Shown: positions 19,901-27,567, counted from the stretch's first letter. The stretch is 64,000 bases of DNA from Bifidobacterium minimum (GCF_000741645.1 NZ_JGZD01000009.1:248001-312000); one strand, 5' to 3'. Numbers and translations are program-made. The notes: generated by a model from the letters alone, not told the origin.

Positions 19901-20598
19901 TCAAATTGGTGAACACTGAGAACTCGCAACAGACGTTTGGACAGTATTCAGGGTTTGACGGTTCGTACTTGCTGGGCATGGTTCCGGATGGCAAGTACCA
20001 GCTGACTGCTGTTAAGTTCGGATATACCGACTATGAGTCGGAAATAACGGTTGACGGTAACGAGGCGGCGAACATTAATATGATTCCGCCAACTTCGTCG
20101 ACCACCGAATACAAGGCGGTGCTGTCGTGGGGCGAGAAGCCTCGTGACGAGGATTCCCACTTGGTGGGTTCTGATGGCACGTCGGCCCCCTACCACGTGT
20201 ACTACGGTAACAAGGACGCTTATGATGCGAACGGCAACCGCATCGCATGGCTTGATCACGATGACACCACGAGTTACGGTCCGGAGACGTTGACCTTCGA
20301 TGTCAACTCGAACGGCACCTACAACTACTACCTGCACAATTATTCCGGCGAGGCGCCGCTGAACACTTCCGGTGCCAAGGTGGAGCTGTGGAAAGGCAAT
20401 ACGTTGATAAAGACGTACACCATTCCCGCGGATTGGAGCGACCAGAACATCTGGGGCGTCTTCAGTATCGTGCATGGGCAAGTGGTTGATTTCCAAGGCA
20501 CCGACGTGCCGTCGCAGGCAGATGCCCGGTCCGTGACGCCTGCCAATCCGCTCGACGGCATCGAGCAGTCGCTCGCCAACTTGCCGAAGACGCAGTGA
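16966..20598 (+). CDS. Large secreted surface protein with carboxypeptidase-regulatory-like domain
   Basis: The 1210-residue protein starts with a signal peptide (MTTLRKGFAVAVATVLAASMSFMMVP, cleavage after AYA around residue 32). Residues 33-560 are beta-rich with many Val, Thr and Ala and no Cys, resembling repeated Ig-like surface modules. A short Cys pair (SVSCSW, NGCMGDDDDEE) and an Asp/Asn/Gly linker follow. Then comes a second beta-rich domain (residues 670-960), a Gly/Ser linker, a carboxypeptidase-regulatory-like fold (VQGKVTSAVTGLPISGAYVKL, DGSYLLGMVPDGKYQLTAVKFGYT) and a C-terminal domain with repeated aromatic strands (TFDVNSNGTYNYYLHNYSG). It ends in LPKTQ-stop without a membrane anchor. 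I recognise no enzyme. Lower GC than neighbours suggests it was acquired. A host or matrix contact role is only a guess. Confidence 0.8.
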   Translation: MNMTTLRKGFAVAVATVLAASMSFMMVPKNKAYAANITPTAGSISAQVLSRVPAVESAVGRTIAVKGTVPVKGLAGKQSALVRVSVFGAAQDTVVNVTGTPALSVTSGHDASATVLAPVSNGTIAVAADHDATIRVEVLATFADTENAPGMTKALATPTTRAAVALAETAAPVAINGLGGVPSDDVRAAYVTADITLPAAGNVTLGGQQLSLPAGRSLVSTIVVPDAQTGAVNVTSSVGGSATLTVRGWVSGSAAQTEHANVKGSFVPATNAAWQKISATDTANGSVNLPGSADKQFTVALVSASQDTSLADGTQRERTFVDVGESIRGRSHGVVVDASNGALPQLEVVENPQGAATVAARGEAITGHVLALGDVLGDAVQGGTADVTIEASNANNGAVDLAQEGNVELTGTVTSDAAVDSVKVYGNGTLIGTAAVQYDATGKARWNLNVAAPNSGDVDYKAVAETRGDAKDDASVKVNVTLPDADDTVLASETKVLDEAALAANPVLALTDNTVTFANEPTFAIGDIIVAGVTDNAPEGFLRRVKAIEHTDAGWVVTTELGSLTEAILQTDTAQDKAVIDNDTQVETPAGDDGPVQATITDAQVPKTQAQAYRMSRVSSSGSEELESSAGVSVSCSWTFAKTENSNPNADDTVTNGCMGDDDDEESNGNNNSGNDTDTDGSSLSAGVKLALEASAKFGLRFKLKVTCDWNWFLPDPELQEFKAAVFGELDAKPSVDLFASYESKPFKKELAKISPAPVRFTVGPVPVVIKPSIPLNLEITITAEGKVSYAVEIKRGFEVGPAYSKDRGWYLISDPSEDVDFKNPCNVSASVEAASPVKLSLEPEIMLYDTAGPKVEMSAEYKPSIKVTVEKDDNDRQTASLVVDQSTKVKAAASVVLKLPVIDKKLAELEVASWEKTFDLEKINIQLHNFGACSTDPEPGNGGNGSGSGGSEGGLELRTVQGKVTSAVTGLPISGAYVKLVNTENSQQTFGQYSGFDGSYLLGMVPDGKYQLTAVKFGYTDYESEITVDGNEAANINMIPPTSSTTEYKAVLSWGEKPRDEDSHLVGSDGTSAPYHVYYGNKDAYDANGNRIAWLDHDDTTSYGPETLTFDVNSNGTYNYYLHNYSGEAPLNTSGAKVELWKGNTLIKTYTIPADWSDQNIWGVFSIVHGQVVDFQGTDVPSQADARSVTPANPLDGIEQSLANLPKTQ

Positions 20599-20677
20599 TT
20601 GGCGACATCACCGGAACGCCTCCGTATCTGCACGGTGCGACAGGTCGGTGATGACGTGACGCCATCATGACCACAAC

Positions 20678-20716
20678 GCATGGCCCCGATTGCACCCCGT
20701 ACAATCGGGGCCATGC
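20678..20716 (+). terminator. Strong terminator after the surface protein gene
   Basis: GCATGGCCCCGATTG (20678-20692) pairs perfectly with CAATCGGGGCCATGC (20702-20716) across a 9-nt loop. It lies 80 bp after the stop. The following T-run is weak. Confidence 0.75.
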
Positions 20717-20850
20717 GCGTTATGGAATAGGGTGGTGGTGTCCGAATCCTTGCTTTTGTCTACCGGTCTGCACGCTGTCACGAATGCCTTGGTAGGGTCG
20801 GGTACGGCATATGTCACATTCACGGCGGGTAGCGCGTGATACGGCATCGA

Positions 20851-22283
20851 TGAAGGGCTGCGGACGTTTTCTTGGAGATGGTCATGCATCCGTTCCTTGG
20901 CTTTGCCTGTATTGTACCGAGCTCATCCAATCGAGCGACTGCTTGATGCGATCATGGTCGTACCAGTGAATGTACTCACCAATCAAATCGAGCACTTCAT
21001 TGCGGGTGCGTTCTTCCCAACGCTCGGGGTAGACGGCCTCGGTCTTCATCCTGCCGAAGAAGCCCTCCGCGGCGGCGTTGTCTGGGGGAACAGCCCTTAG
21101 CGCTCAGCGAACGCGTCAAGCCGAAACGTTCCATGAGCCCCAGCCATCCGGCCACCGGTAATGGCACCCGCGATCGGAATGGACTAGGGGCCGCGCACCT
21201 TCGGGCAGCGCTGCGACCGCTTTCTCCAGCATCCGGTTGGTGAGCCCCGCGTTGGGATTGAACTCGGCTGTGTACGCGACGATCTTGCCGTCGTGGCAGT
21301 CGATCATCGGCGACAGATAGACTTTGCCGTCGGATGCCTTGATCTCGGTGACGTCGGTGAGCCACTTCTCGTTGGGGTGTTCGGCGGTGAAGTCCCGGTT
21401 TACGAGGTTGCCGGGCGCTGGAGTCGTCTCGCCCTCGTAGGAACCGTACCTGCGCCGTCCGGACGCATGCGCCACGAGCCCGTCCTCGGCCATGATTCGG
21501 CGGATCACCTTCTCCGAGACTCCGGTCTTGAGCTCGACCTTGATCCTGCGGTACCCGTAACGGGCTTTGGAGGCGGCGAACACGTCGGTCACCTCAGCCC
21601 TGAGCCCGGCGTATTTGTCAACGCCGAGTCTGACGCGGTGGTAGTGGCAGCCGCTCGGCGCGATGGCGAGCAAGCAGAGCATCGAGTTGAGCGAATGCAT
21701 CGGCCTCATCCGGTCGATCAGAATCGTCTTCTCCTGGTTCTACAGGCGCCTCAGGTCGGCGCCGGGGTCTTTTTTACGACGTCCACCACCCCCATCAATG
21801 TGTTCTCCAACTCCAATTGGCGACCCTGCGGCGCAACGCCTCCCTGTCGTCGCCATCGGCATCGACGCTCCGGCCGAACGGCATGCAGGCCGGTTTGCCA
21901 TTCTGCGCGGCGTTCCTGTTTTCGGGGATCAAAGCGGCCATTCCGCCCTCGCGGTACATCTTGACCCAATGGTTCACGGCGCCTGCGCTCACGCCGAGCT
22001 CACGGGCAGCCTGTTTCTGCCGCATGCCGCCCAGCACCAACTCGATCGCCTTCTGCCGTGTCTCCAACGGGATGATGGGTTTCCTCACGTTCCCAGCATA
22101 ACGGGGATCCTTCGCCAGTCACCGTTCCAGGCATTGCCTGGTCGGATAACCCAAATTCTCGACTATCTGGGCCGTGGTCATCGAAGTCGTGAAATACAAC
22201 TCCACCGCACGTTCCCGCTCCTCAAGACTGAACACACGAAAATCCTTTCGCTCAATCTCCAAGAAAACGTCCGCAGCCCCCAA
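20851..22283 (-). mobile_element. IS3 family (IS150-type) element, decayed
   Basis: Near-identical ends contain GGGCTGCGGACGTTTTCTTG at 20855 and, inverted, at about 22278. The length of about 1.43 kb fits IS150-type elements. No clear target duplication is visible. The encoded transposase is broken, so this is a fossil copy. Confidence 0.8.
20882..22233 (-). pseudogene. IS3 transposase OrfA/OrfB, multiply disrupted
   Basis: OrfA begins around 22233 (VFSLEERERAVELYFTTSMT). It is stopped at CLER by TGA at 22119-22121, where Trp is expected, and continues in the same frame as LAKDPRY, IPLETRQKAIELVLGGMRQKQAARELGVS (helix-turn-helix) and HWVKMYREGG. The frame shifts near 21830 and again near 21770. 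OrfB then runs with KARYGYRRIKVEL, GNLVNRDFTAEHPNEKWLTDVTEI (first Asp), LSPMIDCHDGKIVAY, RPLVHSDRGCHYR and, after another shift near 21110, DNAAAEGFFGRMKTE (catalytic Glu) and IGEYIHWYDHDRIKQSL. Some shifts could be the normal IS3 programmed frameshift, but the nonsense codon and extra shifts inactivate it. Confidence 0.85.
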
Positions 22284-22385
22284 TCTCCAATCTAACGGGT
22301 GTTGCACTTTTATTTAGACAACGGAGTTACGTATGTTGGATTTGCGCGACATACAATGGGACATAATGGTGACTGTGGAATGAGA

Positions 22386-22580
22386 TGGATGCGATGTCGG
22401 GTGAGTGTCTCAATGATCGGGTCAAAGGATATTGCTCTGGCCGTTCACTCCATGCAGATGGAGGGCGGTGCCGTTTCCGTTGCATTCACGGACGATGCCA
22501 GGGATTACGCGAGGGGGCTGATCGATCCCGCCGAGTTGGTGACCCGCACCCGGCGGTGCTATGGGCTGGAAGGCTTGTGA
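22386..22580 (+). CDS. VbhA-like antitoxin, orphan, possibly frameshifted
   Basis: The frame ends with IALAVHSMQMEGGAVSVAFTDDARDYARGLIDPAELVTRTRRCYGLEGL. This resembles the short VbhA-type antitoxin fold that blocks Fic AMP-transferases: a helix with an xxEG turn followed by an acidic-to-basic helix. No Fic gene is next to it. The 5' part in the neighbouring frame (MDAMSGECLNDRVK from 22388) looks like the natural N-terminus, so one extra base around 22428 may have broken the gene. In the present frame ATG 22386 or ATG 22413 would be used. The assignment rests on a short pattern and is tentative. Confidence 0.4.
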   Translation, partial: WMRCRVSVSMIGSKDIALAVHSMQMEGGAVSVAFTDDARDYARGLIDPAELVTRTRRCYGLEGL

Positions 22581-22671
22581 TCAATCTGCTATGGATTGGG
22601 ATTCTGCTTGCAAGGAAATGCTCCGAGAGTTTGGCGGATACAATGAGGAATGTGTCGAAAGGTGGTGTGTG

Positions 22672-22911
22672 ATGACGGCTGTGGAGGCTTTGCCTGTGTA
22701 TAAGAAGGCCAAGGAGATCGCGCAGAGCCGTGGTGAGAACCTCACGTCGCTGATTGGCGCGTATCTCTCCGGCTGTGTCGCCGCCGGCTACGGGCCTCGC
22801 CGTGTGGTCAAGGTCAACACCGTGCGCAGGTTCGATCGTTCTGAGTTCGGACGTGCGATCATGCCCGCCGATTGGGATGATCCCGAGGATGCGATTTATG
22901 ACAACGCCTGA
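22672..22911 (+). CDS. Putative type II antitoxin paired with PemK/MazF-like toxin
   Basis: This 79-residue protein (MTAVEALPVYKKAKEIAQSR...) has a helical N-terminal half and an acidic, probably disordered C-terminus (MPADWDDPEDAIYDNA), a usual antitoxin layout: DNA-binding or dimer part first, toxin-neutralising tail last. AAAGGTGG sits 6 nt before ATG 22672. Its 3' end overlaps, by 14 bp, the ATG at 22898 of the toxin fragment, the typical order and coupling of a toxin-antitoxin operon. The DNA-binding fold is not recognised. A TACAAT box near 22640 could be its promoter. Confidence 0.55.
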   Translation: MTAVEALPVYKKAKEIAQSRGENLTSLIGAYLSGCVAAGYGPRRVVKVNTVRRFDRSEFGRAIMPADWDDPEDAIYDNA

Positions 22912-22974
22912 TATCAGGCCATATGATGTGTGGCTCATGTGGGTCGAATACTAGGGTGTGTTTACCCTATTTAA

Positions 22975-24299
22975 GGCCTTTCGCTGTTTGGTGTGGGTAA
23001 ATCCGGTCAGGCGGTGACTGTTTTGAGGTCGAGTTTGCCGCAGGTCAGGTAGATCATGGTGGAGAAGTAGTCCATGTTCCTGAAGCCTCGGGCGCGGGTC
23101 TTGACGTGTTGGATGATGCTGTTGAGCCCTTCGAGGATCGCGTTCGTGTATGGGTGGTCGAAGCAGGCGAGGATGTCGTCCCAGTGCCGGCGGAACTGTC
23201 TGGCGAGGGCCTGCATCGGTTCCAACCGGGAATGCATCATCCATGAGCACAACGACTTGAACCCCGCCTCCGCCTCCATCCGGCTGGCGCTGTCGGCGTA
23301 GATGTCCTGCAGGGTCTCGCGCATCCCGCACGCCCGTGCGGTCTTCAACCGTTGTTTCGCAAGGTTGCGCTTGACCTCCAGCTGCGGATCCGTCAGGCCC
23401 GCCTCGGTGCTGAGCCACACGTACTTCGTGTTCCTCGGCACCGGCCTGTCCCCGGCCTCGGCCTTCCCGACCTTGTCGACGGCCTCGTTGGCGTGCTTGA
23501 TGACGTGGAACTCGTCGATGATCCTATGCGCGTGGGGCAGGCGCTCGCGGATGCCCTTGGCGAACCCCGGGCTCATGCCGCACGTCACCGGGGAGACCCT
23601 GTCCGGGTCGCCGTTGTGGTCCATGAAGTCCCGCGCGAACTCCTTGACGGTGTTCGAGTCCTTGCCGGGGACCACGCAGACCACGTTGCGCCCCGTCAGG
23701 TCGGCGACCACGGTGATGTACCTGTGGCCTTTGCGGCTGGTCTCGTCGATGCCGATGGCCTCCACGCCCGTGTAGTCCTCGTAGAGCCTGGCCTCGTCCA
23801 CGTAATGGCGGATGAACCGCCACAGCCTCGTGTCGTGCTCGCCGACCTGCGCCGCGACGTCCGCCACCGGCTGCGTCTTGGCGAGACCATGGCCTCGAAC
23901 AGGAGCGTGAACCCACTGCCCGGCCTCGCCCACGGCACCGGAACCGTCCTGACGCCATGGGCCGGCCAGGCCACGCGCGGCACGAGCGCGTGGATGTAGG
24001 CCTCGTACTGGAAGAAGTCCAAATGGCGCCACGTGCGTTCCGCCGTGTCGTGAACCGGGCATGACTCCTCCCGGCATTTCGCCTCGGGGCAATGGAACCG
24101 GGAGCCGGTACCGTACCCGACCGTGATGCGCAGCTCCCGCTTGCCACCGAGCCGCGTCCCTGAACGACACGTCGATGACCTTCCACGGGTCGGCGAGTTG
24201 CAGGGCGGCGGTGGACAACATCGTGGTATCCATGCCACCCAAACTACCCCGCCGTCATCACCTACCGGATGGCTTACCCACACCAAACAGTGAAAGGCC
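22975..24299 (-). mobile_element. ISL3 family element nested in the IS5-type element
   Basis: Inverted repeats share GGCCTTTC, one mismatch, then CTGTTTGGTGTGGGTAA at 22975 and 24299. The flanks CTATTTAA (22967-22974) and CTATTTTA (24300-24307) match at 7 of 8 positions, the 8-bp duplication expected of ISL3. The length is 1325 bp. Confidence 0.85.
23007..24233 (-). pseudogene. ISL3 family transposase with two compensating frameshifts
   Basis: From ATG 24233 the frame starts well (MDTTMLSTAALQLADPWKVIDVSF), leaves the true frame near 24160 and returns near 23890. The neighbouring frame supplies the missing zinc-finger part (FHCPEAKCREESCPVHDTAERTWRHLDFF). After that the DDE core is normal: EAIGIDETSRKGHRYITVV, LTGRNVVCVVPGKDSNTVKEFA, HRIIDEFHVIKHANEAVDKV, and the terminal CFDHPYTNAILEGLNSIIQHVKTRARGFRNMDYF. 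An ORF of full length exists, but about 90 N-terminal residues are scrambled and the zinc finger is lost, so activity is unlikely. Confidence 0.85.
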
Positions 24300-24328
24300 C
24301 TATTTTAAGTTTTGCGTGAAATTGCCGT

Positions 24329-25120
24329 ATGTGTACGCCGAGGTATGACCTCACGCTTGACCGGTTCATGAGGGTCGCGCATCTGTTGCCGCGCCAGCGC
24401 GGCAACGTGGCGGTCGACAACTACACGTTCGTCAACGCCCTGCTGTGGATGTGCCGCACGGGAGCCCCGTGGAGGGACCTGCCGGAGCGCTACGGCAAGT
24501 GGGTCACCGTCTGCCAGCGGTTCGACCGCTGGTCCAGGAACGGCGCGACAGGGCGCCTGTTCACGGCATTGCAGGAGGAGCGGATCGTCGGGGTGGAGAT
24601 CCGGGTGCCCGCCATGGACTCCACGGGCGTGAAGGTCCACTAGCACGCGGCCGGGCGCCGAAAAAGGGGATTCCCGGTCCGTCGGCGTCTCCCAGGGAGG
24701 GCGGAACACCAAAGTCCGCGTGGTATCCGACGGCGAGAGCACGCTCGTCGAGATCCATCTGAGCCCGGGCGACGAGCACGACGCGGCCCACGGGCGCCGC
24801 TCGATGGCCGCGCTCGGCGCGTTCATGGGCGCGCGCCCGCTCATGGGCCGCGCGTACGAGGGGGATCCGACCCGGCTGCCGCCGAGTCGTTCGGCCTGGC
24901 GGCAGCCGTGCCGCCCAAGAGGAACCGTACTGCCCCATGGGATTACGACAGGGAGGCGTACAAGGGGCGGAACATGGTCGAACGCGTCTTCAACCGCATG
25001 AAGCACCACCGCAAGGCCTCCACCCGCTACGACAGGCTCGACGCCACCTTCCTCGCCGACCTCCAGCTCATCCTCATCGCCGTCTACCTGAAAAAACCAG
25101 CCAAAACCCAACTAGTGTAA
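24329..25120 (+). pseudogene. IS5 family transposase, broken
   Basis: The first part (MCTPRYDLTLDRFMRVAHLLP, NYTFVNALLWMCRTGAPWRDLPERYGKWVTVCQRFDRWSRNG, MDSTGVKVH) is the N-terminal half of an IS427-type transposase and ends at TAG (24641-24643), where a coding triplet is expected. The rest appears in other frames: SDGESTLVEIHLSPGDEHDAAHG, LMGRAYEGD and, at the end, PPKRNRTAPWDYDREAYKGRNMVERVFNRMKHHRKASTRYDRLD (catalytic Glu region) closing at 25120. A programmed shift at the run of A near 24660 could be natural, but the nonsense codon and a further shift near 24890 make the copy inactive. Confidence 0.82.
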
Positions 25121-25437
25121 ACTCACCCTAGGATCATCCAGGCGTCGGCAAAACGCGCCCGGTCGTCATCGCTGAAGTCGACGACGGTGGCGTGTTCGGT
25201 ATCATCGTCAAAGTCACTGGCAACATCAATTGGAATGAGCCAGGAGATGTCTTGCTGACGGACTGGCGGGAGGCTGGTTTGCTCAAACCTTTGCTTGTCA
25301 GATGCGGTCAACGTTACGAGTTCTTGCCCGGCGATCTGTACAAGTGGTTCAGCTCGCTTTCGGACACTGATGCCGCGTGGGTCGCGGACGGCTTGGAAGC
25401 CACCAGCGATGCGTTGCCTTACAAGCGAAGTAGATGA

Positions 25438-25759
25438 CACAGGCTTGACACAACTGTTGATCCTAAACGATGGTGACACAATTTTGCGTCAGTAGACACG
25501 CCAAAGAAATGTTGAAATAGCAATGATTACGAAGGCTGACCAATCTGAACAATAAACTCAGCCACAGTCTTTCCGTCCTTCGGGAATGCGGTTGGTCACA
25601 TACGCGTTCCATTATCCCCCACGGGCCTACATGGGATCCGGGGGATCCTCCCATTCGGGCGCGTGCCGTGCGTTGCGTGCGGGGATGATGGCGGCCTGAC
25701 GCGGGTGCATCCGCGGGTGCGGGTGCGTGTCACGGATGAGGCGGATGAGGCGGGGCGTA
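25438..25759. other. Right edge of the accessory island, no gene seen
   Basis: These 322 bp hold no convincing gene. TGACACA boxes at 25434, 25445 and 25479 echo those at the left edge (13.62 kb). Local composition drops in GC up to about 25600 and then returns to the high-GC chromosome. Confidence 0.4.
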
Positions 25760-26335
25760 TCACAGCAGGGCGGCGATGGACCGTTCCATCTGCTCCGGTG
25801 TGGTCCGCGAGCCGAACCGCGCGACGACGCGGCCGGTTCTGTCGATGAGGAACTTGGTGAAGTTCCAGGCGATCCGTCCCGTTGCTCCCGGCTGGCTTTT
25901 CAACCAGACGTAAAGTGGGCCGGCGTCCTTTCCGTTGACCTTGATCTTCGCGAACTGGGGGAAGGTCGTGTCGTAGTGAAGCGTGCAGAAGTCATGGATC
26001 TCCTCCGCGGTCCCCGGAGCCTGCCCGGCGAACTGGTTGCAGGGGAAGTCCAGGATTTCCAGACCCCGCGTGTGATACGTGCGGTACAGCTTCTCCAACC
26101 CCTCGTACTGTGGCGTGAACCCGCACCCCGTGGCGGTGTTGACGATGAGAAGGACCTGACCCCGCCATTGGGACAGGTCGCGCTCGCGGCCGTCCCGGTC
26201 TCGGACGGTTATGGCATAGACGTCATTGGATGGCGTGCCCGCCGATGGCGTGCCCAAGTCGGCGCCCGCTTCCGAGGTGCCTCCGCTCGAGGTGCTTCCG
26301 CCATCAGTGCTGTCGTTTCCGGTGTTCTCGTTCAT
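25760..26335 (-). CDS. Glutathione peroxidase family protein
   Basis: This cysteine-type thiol peroxidase of 191 residues reduces H2O2 and lipid hydroperoxides, in bacteria usually with thioredoxin. Peroxidatic Cys in NTATGCGFTPQY (about residue 75), Gln in FPCNQFAGQAPG and Trp-Asn in AWNFTKFLID complete the catalytic tetrad. The first 30-40 residues are a low-complexity Asp/Ser/Thr/Gly stretch not usual in the family. ATG 26335 is chosen because GGGAGAG lies 5 nt upstream; ATG 26365 is an alternative. Four to five 11-bp direct repeats lie just upstream, where the promoter should be. Together with pyruvate oxidase and MsrAB it points to peroxide defence. Confidence 0.9.
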   Translation of the reverse strand: MNENTGNDSTDGGSTSSGGTSEAGADLGTPSAGTPSNDVYAITVRDRDGRERDLSQWRGQVLLIVNTATGCGFTPQYEGLEKLYRTYHTRGLEILDFPCNQFAGQAPGTAEEIHDFCTLHYDTTFPQFAKIKVNGKDAGPLYVWLKSQPGATGRIAWNFTKFLIDRTGRVVARFGSRTTPEQMERSIAALL

Positions 26336-26367
26336 CAGGCTCTCCCGTCCGAGGAATATGGTCATGT

Positions 26368-26424
26368 CTGCACTATGCCTGCACTATGCCTGCACTATGT
26401 CTGCACTATGACTCTGCACCATGA
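26368..26424. repeat. 11-bp tandem repeats upstream of the peroxidase gene
   Basis: The unit CTGCACTATG(C/T/A) occurs four times head to tail (26368-26411), with a degenerate fifth (CTGCACCATGA, 26414-26424). They occupy the promoter side of the peroxidase gene. Another direct repeat, TCGCATGGACATGGG, occurs twice between about 26462 and 26492. Confidence 0.85.
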
Positions 26425-26622
26425 CTCGCCCGCGTGTTGTGCGCCTTGGGCGGAACCCCGCATTTCGCATGGACATGGGTTCGCATGGACATGGGCATCG
26501 TGCCTGCCGGCGCCGCCTGCCGGTGTAATGTCCGAAGAAGTTCGCCGAACGGATGTGCCGGAGGGCCCGGTGCCGGTTTCGTATGACCGGATGGTGCCGA
26601 TGGGCGTGGAGGTGGTTCCCCT

Positions 26623-27501
26623 GTGACGGGATTGTCGGCTCTGACGCTTCTTGTGGTGCTGGTGGCGGGTATCGGCGCGGGTTTTCTGGGATATGCGGTG
26701 GGTGCGTCGTCATTGGTCTCCTATCCGGCGATGCTGGCGTTGGGCATCCCTCCCGTGGTGGCGAACGCCACCAACACCGTGGGCGTCATCGGAACGGGTA
26801 TCGGCGGCGTCCTGGGGGCGCGGGCCGAGCTTCGCGGGCAGCGCCTGCGCGTTATCACGTATGTTCTTATCGGATCGATCGGCGGCGTGGTGGGTGCCCT
26901 TCTGCTTCTGGGCTTCGATCCCAGGGTGTTCGAACTGGCGGTTCCCCCGTTGATTCTTCTCAGCGCCGTCGTCATCGCCGTGAATCCGCGCGGCAGAAGC
27001 CAGTCGAAGCAGGCCGTCCGTGATGCCGAAAGACAGCTGTCGCAGGTCGGGGATGACGGTTTCCTGCCGTCACGGACGGTCGAGGACGGCCGATCGGCGA
27101 TGATTTCTCCGGATGGTGACGGAGTCCGCCCGCTGTCCTCGGATTCATGGTGGGTGTGGCTGGCCGTATCGGCCGTGGCCGTGTACAGCGGATATTTTGG
27201 CGCGGGAGCCGGAACCCTGGTCCTGGCCGTGCTCGATGCGGGCCGTGTCGGTCCATTCCATAAGATCAACGCCCTCAAAACCGTGATCGGGGCCGGTGCG
27301 AACGTGACGGCCACAATCGTTTTCCTTACGCGCGGCGTGGTCGATTGGCCGGCGGCCATCGTGATGGGGATCGGCTGCTTTGTGGGAAGCTACATCGCCC
27401 CGCCCATCACGCGCCGGATTCCCGCAAGGGTGATGCGAGGGGCCGCGGTGGCGGCCGGTGTGGCGCTTGCGGCGGATCTGGCCTTTCGCGCATATCGTTG
27501 A
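26623..27501 (+). CDS. TSUP family permease (sulfite exporter TauE/SafE type)
   Basis: This 292-residue integral membrane protein has seven to eight helices: four in the first 125 residues, then a hydrophilic loop of about 45 residues, then three or four more. TSUP hallmarks are the two similar halves (GFLGYAVGASSLVSYPAMLALG and SGYFGAGAGTLVLAVLDAG), IPPVVANATNTVGVIGTG in the first half, and FHKINALKTVIGAGANVTATIVF in the second. Family members move small anions such as sulfite, sulfoacetate or taurine degradation products. The GTG at 26623 overlaps the stop of a 32-codon frame starting at 26527 (MSEEVRRTDVPEGP), which might be a short leader peptide. Confidence 0.85.
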   Translation: MTGLSALTLLVVLVAGIGAGFLGYAVGASSLVSYPAMLALGIPPVVANATNTVGVIGTGIGGVLGARAELRGQRLRVITYVLIGSIGGVVGALLLLGFDPRVFELAVPPLILLSAVVIAVNPRGRSQSKQAVRDAERQLSQVGDDGFLPSRTVEDGRSAMISPDGDGVRPLSSDSWWVWLAVSAVAVYSGYFGAGAGTLVLAVLDAGRVGPFHKINALKTVIGAGANVTATIVFLTRGVVDWPAAIVMGIGCFVGSYIAPPITRRIPARVMRGAAVAAGVALAADLAFRAYR

Positions 27502-27567
27502 GGTCCGTTCGGGACGGTCCGACGGTGGCGGCCGGCTGGATCGGGAACCCGGCCGAGCGCGTCAGGC

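Larger units (their letters stand above)
22955..25127 (+). mobile_element. IS5 family (IS427-like) element carrying an ISL3 element
   Basis: The ends GGTGTGTTTAC (left) and GGTGAGTTTAC (right, inverted) are flanked by CTAG on both sides (22951-22954 and 25128-25131), read as the target duplication. Without the nested ISL3 and its 8-bp duplication the element is about 840 bp, normal for this group. The insertion splits the toxin gene. Confidence 0.82.
22898..25437 (+). pseudogene. PemK/MazF-like toxin gene split by an IS5-type element
   Basis: The 5' piece (22898-22954) encodes MTTPDIRPYDVWLMWVEY; the 3' piece (25132-25437) continues DHPGVGKTRPVVIAEVDDGG...FGIIVKVTGNINWNEPGDVLLTDW..., ending at TGA. 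Together they give about 120 residues with the pattern of the RNase toxin family: PYDVWLMWVEY like the first strand, GKTRPVVIAEV as the KxRPvvv motif, and LLTDWREAGLLKPLLVRCGQRYEF as the later strands. The gene is cut by the IS5-type element (22955-25127) at CTAG. If the IS were removed, TAG would remain in frame at the junction (TAC TAG GAT), so a point change or imprecise event adds to the damage. The toxin is therefore inactive. Confidence 0.62.

Noticed and set aside
20665..20889. 74-codon reverse frame beside the terminator
   Set aside because: It reads through the terminator stem and has no domain or RBS.
26368..26424. CRISPR-like array
   Set aside because: Units are only 11 bp and there are no unique spacers; it is a simple tandem repeat. 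No CRISPR array was seen anywhere in the window.
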